From Alisma plantago-aquatica (lineage: Eukaryota; Streptophyta; Magnoliopsida; Alismatales; Alismataceae): DNA of 64,000 nucleotides. Where the stretch lies: positions 964,128,281-964,192,280 of the forward strand of contig OY856412.1 in NCBI GenBank assembly GCA_963693085.1, written 5' to 3'. Shown piece by piece: positions 61,514 to 64,000 of the stretch (within the stretch, counting starts at the first letter, position 1; every line of letters starts with the position of its first letter). Under the pieces are notes generated by a model. It saw nothing but the letters and a program-made list of their open reading frames with translations, was not told the origin of the DNA and ran no database searches. The position numbers and the translations under genes are program-made.

Positions 61514-62470
61514 ACAAGTGGGTTGGGGAATCTACGGCTTCTCCATCTTTCCGTGCTCCGTCTTATAATTTGGTCAATGACAATCTAACCCGTATTTTGT
61601 CATTCCTTTCTCAGCGTGAGTAGTTGTATAAACAAAGCTCATTACAAAAGCAACACCCTTTACACAGTGGGCGGATCAGCAAGCCCTAGAAGGCCTAAAA
61701 GTTGCAAGCACCACCAACACTTAGGGATGCACGATCTATGGGAGGAGCCAATGCTTAATGAAGCAGAGAGTACTCAAAATGAATGGAACGTGTAAGCTGG
61801 TTGCACACAAAGCCACACAAGAAACATTACAAGGATGCTTTGCTCAGAGCAGGGGAACGGCTCAAAAAGTGCCGATTGGAAGGCCTAAGGACGGAGGGCC
61901 ACTACAAGGCTAAAAAACGTGCTCCCACAGGGGGCAATTACCTCCAAAAAGTGACTAAATCAAGGATGGCCTGGTTAAGCCATAAATTCCACAAAGACAA
62001 GCCCCATAGAGGGGATAAGTATAAGGTCAAATGGCCCGAGAATCTCACTCTCACACGTGGTCAAAAAGGGGGAGCAAGCCCAACACAAAAATAAAATAAA
62101 AGATGATCCCCTAGTTCCAAAATAGACAATAGGCCAATGTTGAAAACCACAAATTTCCCCAAACATGATTGGCTCATATAGACGACCACCCTAGGAGGCA
62201 CAACATACTAGGCCAACAAATGGTCATAGAATAACCCAAGGCCCAACCATGAGTGTGAGACCATGTTTTGAGATTTAACCCTAAACACAATTTCATCATT
62301 CTTGTGATATGATTTTCTCTTGTTACCTTTATATAAGTTGGTACATTTTCATGATGTTTCGTACACTTACTAGACACGCTTGAATGCTTTAGTTATGCTT
62401 AACTAGTGTTTGGTTTGAATTGAATCCTAATTTTGAGTAATAACAGATCTAAGGGTTATTTGGTTTTTTG
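61514..62470. other. No recognisable gene
   Basis: A 103-codon, Lys/Arg-rich frame at 61783-62094 (plus strand) has no motif I recognise and no supporting context. The rest is AT-rich. Confidence 0.4.
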
Positions 62471-62623
62471 GGAAACTGTAAAGTTTCATTGGATAGATAG
62501 CACGTAAAGTGCATCTTGTATCAATTACATAACATCACATAGAGTCATATGCTACAACATAAGAAATTAAACAAATAACTCCTAAATAGGATGTGTATAC
62601 ACATTGTAGGAGGATAATGATTC

Positions 62624-63116
62624 CTATTGTAGCTTTGCCACTGTATCAGCCTTCATATTTTGCAGTCTCGTGCATTTGTTGAAGGTAACTTCCCAGAATA
62701 GGGAACATAAATATCTGATAGGTTGTACCCATCAGACAAATAGAGGTGAGTTTATCTCTTCTTCAGCAAGCATGTCTAAAGCTAAAGAGCTATCAGTTTC
62801 AATATGCAAATAATTGAAACCTGATTGTAACATCAAAGTGAGACCAAAATGTATGGCAGCTATCTCAGCTTCAAGAACTGATGGAAGTAAAAATTTCCTT
62901 GGACCAAGCACGAAGCCATAAACCTGAAGAAGAGTTAAGTACGATTACAATAGAAGATTTGTTTGCAGCGACTGTATTGATCTTAACCCAACCCATAGGA
63001 AGGTTATTGTTTATTTCATTAACTGAAACGGATAGTGATTCCAATACTGGAGGCATGTAATCAAAGGCTTCAACTATTGAGCTAGACCAGCGGCTTCCAG
63101 AAATATAAGAAGCCAA
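62624..63116 (-). pseudogene. LINE ORF2 C-terminal RNase H, decayed
   Basis: The minus strand reads GWVKINTVAANKSS, then after a frame change SVLEAEIAAIHFGLTLMLQS and YLHIETDSSLAL, ending MKADTVAKLQ-stop at 62624. This is the plant LINE RNase H domain. The first catalytic Asp (usually INTDGA) is Val here, while the Glu of LEAE and the Asp of ETDS remain. A TGA interrupts the frame after SPLFV. Confidence 0.82.
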
Positions 63117-63128
63117 ACGAATAATATA

Positions 63129-63479
63129 CTACCATAAACTCTGCCTGATCTGCGGTATGTGATGAGCATAGACACAGGTGAAAAAAGCTACATTATTAAT
63201 CCAACAATGTAGATATTGTCGATGACTTTCAATGAGATGAACAAAGGTGATATTTGAGTGCCATAACACCCAGATGCCACCAGAACAGCCTCTAGCCTCG
63301 ACTCGATGAGAGTTAAGAACAACAATATGAGTAATGATATTATCTGCCTGTGAACCTGATATGCGTGGTTCAAGAATAACCACAACAGAAGGTTTATGTA
63401 TTTGAATTAGATGCTTAATCCTTGATTGGGTAAGGTCATTACCAATACCCCTTACATTCCAACAAAGAATATCAATCAT
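63129..63479 (-). pseudogene. LINE ORF2 N-terminal endonuclease, truncated
   Basis: From the ATG at 63479 it reads MIDILCWNVRGIGNDLTQSR, then HKPSVVVILEPRISG, GCSGGIWVLWHS and CWINNVAFFTCVYAHHIPQI RQSLW. These are the opening blocks of the APE-type endonuclease that nicks target DNA (conserved Asn in WNVRG, Glu in LEPR). It stops at 63129, before the catalytic Asp/His blocks at the domain end, so roughly half the domain is left. Confidence 0.85.
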
Positions 63480-63504
63480 GGGAAAATCAGAAAATAATAG
63501 AGGA

Positions 63505-64000
63505 TTAGACAAGGTCCGCATTGGGCCCTTCTTGATTCACTTCTTCAATAGAAAAAAGTTGCATTTTAGCCTTACTGCATGTAAGATAAGGGGTAGCCTT
63601 CATCTTACCACTAGATCCCTTGATATCACGACCCACAATACTCGCAGGTTGTGATATGTCGGGTGGGATTGTTTGGGATGATGTTGATATATTGTTCCCC
63701 TGATCCATTGGGGTGTCTATGATAGAATGCACAATTACCTCATCTGGGCCAGGGGAGATGACAGTATGAGCCAAGAGTGAACCACTTGAATCAGAATGTG
63801 GTGTAGTTGTAAAAATCCCAGGAGTAGTAGGAAGTTGAGTGTTATCAGATGGTGATGCAACATTGGAGTTATCATCAGTTACCTTGGAGAAAGATTTCCA
63901 TTTTTGGTTCCATACTTTGGGTAATGTCAGTTGAGTAGAATTTGGAGAAGGCACTTTGGTGGAACAAGAAGTATTATCATCGTCACCATTGTTCAGGTCC
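63505..64000 (-). CDS. LINE ORF1 C-terminal part (partial, 5' end outside window)
   Basis: The frame is open from the window edge to a stop at 63505, at least 164 codons. The protein is rich in Ser, Thr, Pro and Asn with no folded motif in this part (PKVWNQKWKSFSK, DNSNVASPSDN, GSSGKMKATPY). The linker between the zinc knuckle and the ORF1 end in plant LINEs looks like this. Its stop lies 26 bp before the ORF2 start, the spacing of a bicistronic LINE. Function, by family: RNA-binding chaperone of the LINE particle. Open but probably inactive, because ORF2 is deleted. Confidence 0.7.
   Translation of the reverse strand, partial: DLNNGDDDNTSCSTKVPSPNSTQLTLPKVWNQKWKSFSKVTDDNSNVASPSDNTQLPTTPGIFTTTPHSDSSGSLLAHTVISPGPDEVIVHSIIDTPMDQGNNISTSSQTIPPDISQPASIVGRDIKGSSGKMKATPYLTCSKAKMQLFSIEEVNQEGPNADLV

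Larger units (their letters stand above)
62471..64000 (-). mobile_element. LINE (L1-like), internally deleted, running out of the window
   Basis: The minus strand carries the end of ORF1, the start of ORF2 (endonuclease) and then RNase H within 1.4 kb. The roughly 2-3 kb expected for reverse transcriptase is missing. The element's 5' part lies beyond 64000. Its 3' end is probably near 62471, where minus-strand sequence reads GAAACTTTACAGTTTCCC. Confidence 0.82.

Noticed and set aside
61783..62094. 103-codon Lys/Arg-rich frame
   Set aside because: No motif, no promoter or splice context, and composition like neighbouring non-coding DNA. Kept only as a remark.

Overview
This is nuclear DNA from a flowering plant with a repeat-rich genome. 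It is AT-rich and has no operon structure, no Shine-Dalgarno sites and no long intact gene. What can be recognised is a stack of plant transposable elements: CACTA, Ty3/gypsy-type and Ty1/copia LTR retrotransposons, Helitron, LINE, FAR1-type Mutator-like and a hAT MITE, plus decayed gene fragments that keep their introns. The sequence does not fix the species. I found no gene that looks fully functional, and no tRNA, rRNA or CRISPR array.

Region 1 (36-32971) reads as one very large CACTA (En/Spm) transposon. It starts CACTAC and ends GTAGTG, has degenerate GGTGACAT subterminal repeats at both ends and is flanked by the 3-bp target duplication TAT. I see no transposase in it. It carries intron-containing exons of an ALA-type P4-ATPase (phospholipid flippase) at 3.2-4.1 kb, a GC-rich 58-bp minisatellite at 8.4-8.7 kb, and a long satellite field of ~63-bp units with a ~0.35-kb spacer module seen four times (10.3-32.5 kb). 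Two retroelements landed in the satellite field. One is a Ty3-like, gag-only element with 5.26-kb LTRs (13969-27236, target duplication AGATC). The other is the 3' end of a Ty1/copia element (29.4-31.3 kb).

Region 2 (33.3-39.5 kb) holds, on the minus strand, a gag-only Ty1/copia remnant with its 5' LTR (same family as the copy in Region 1) and a Helitron helicase remnant. The helicase is split by a LINE reverse-transcriptase tail on the plus strand.

Region 3 (43.4-57.7 kb) has a decayed multi-exon gene on the plus strand facing a FAR1/MULE transposase pseudogene on the minus strand. The transposase is split by a LINE ORF1 fragment and by a non-coding LTR retrotransposon (46367-54595; LTRs of about 2.9 kb). 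The convergent layout resembles the two-gene plan of maize MuDR, but no terminal inverted repeats were found.

Region 4 (57.7-64.0 kb) has a tandem duplication, a 291-bp hAT MITE with an 8-bp target duplication, and a minus-strand LINE running out of the window. In that LINE the endonuclease is joined almost directly to RNase H, so the reverse transcriptase is missing.

Many coding remnants are broken by stops of a kind that C-to-T change would create (CGA, CAG or CAA to a stop). This suits long-term cytosine methylation and deamination of silenced DNA. Insertion order can be partly read: CACTA before its internal retroelements, and MULE before LINE and LTR element.
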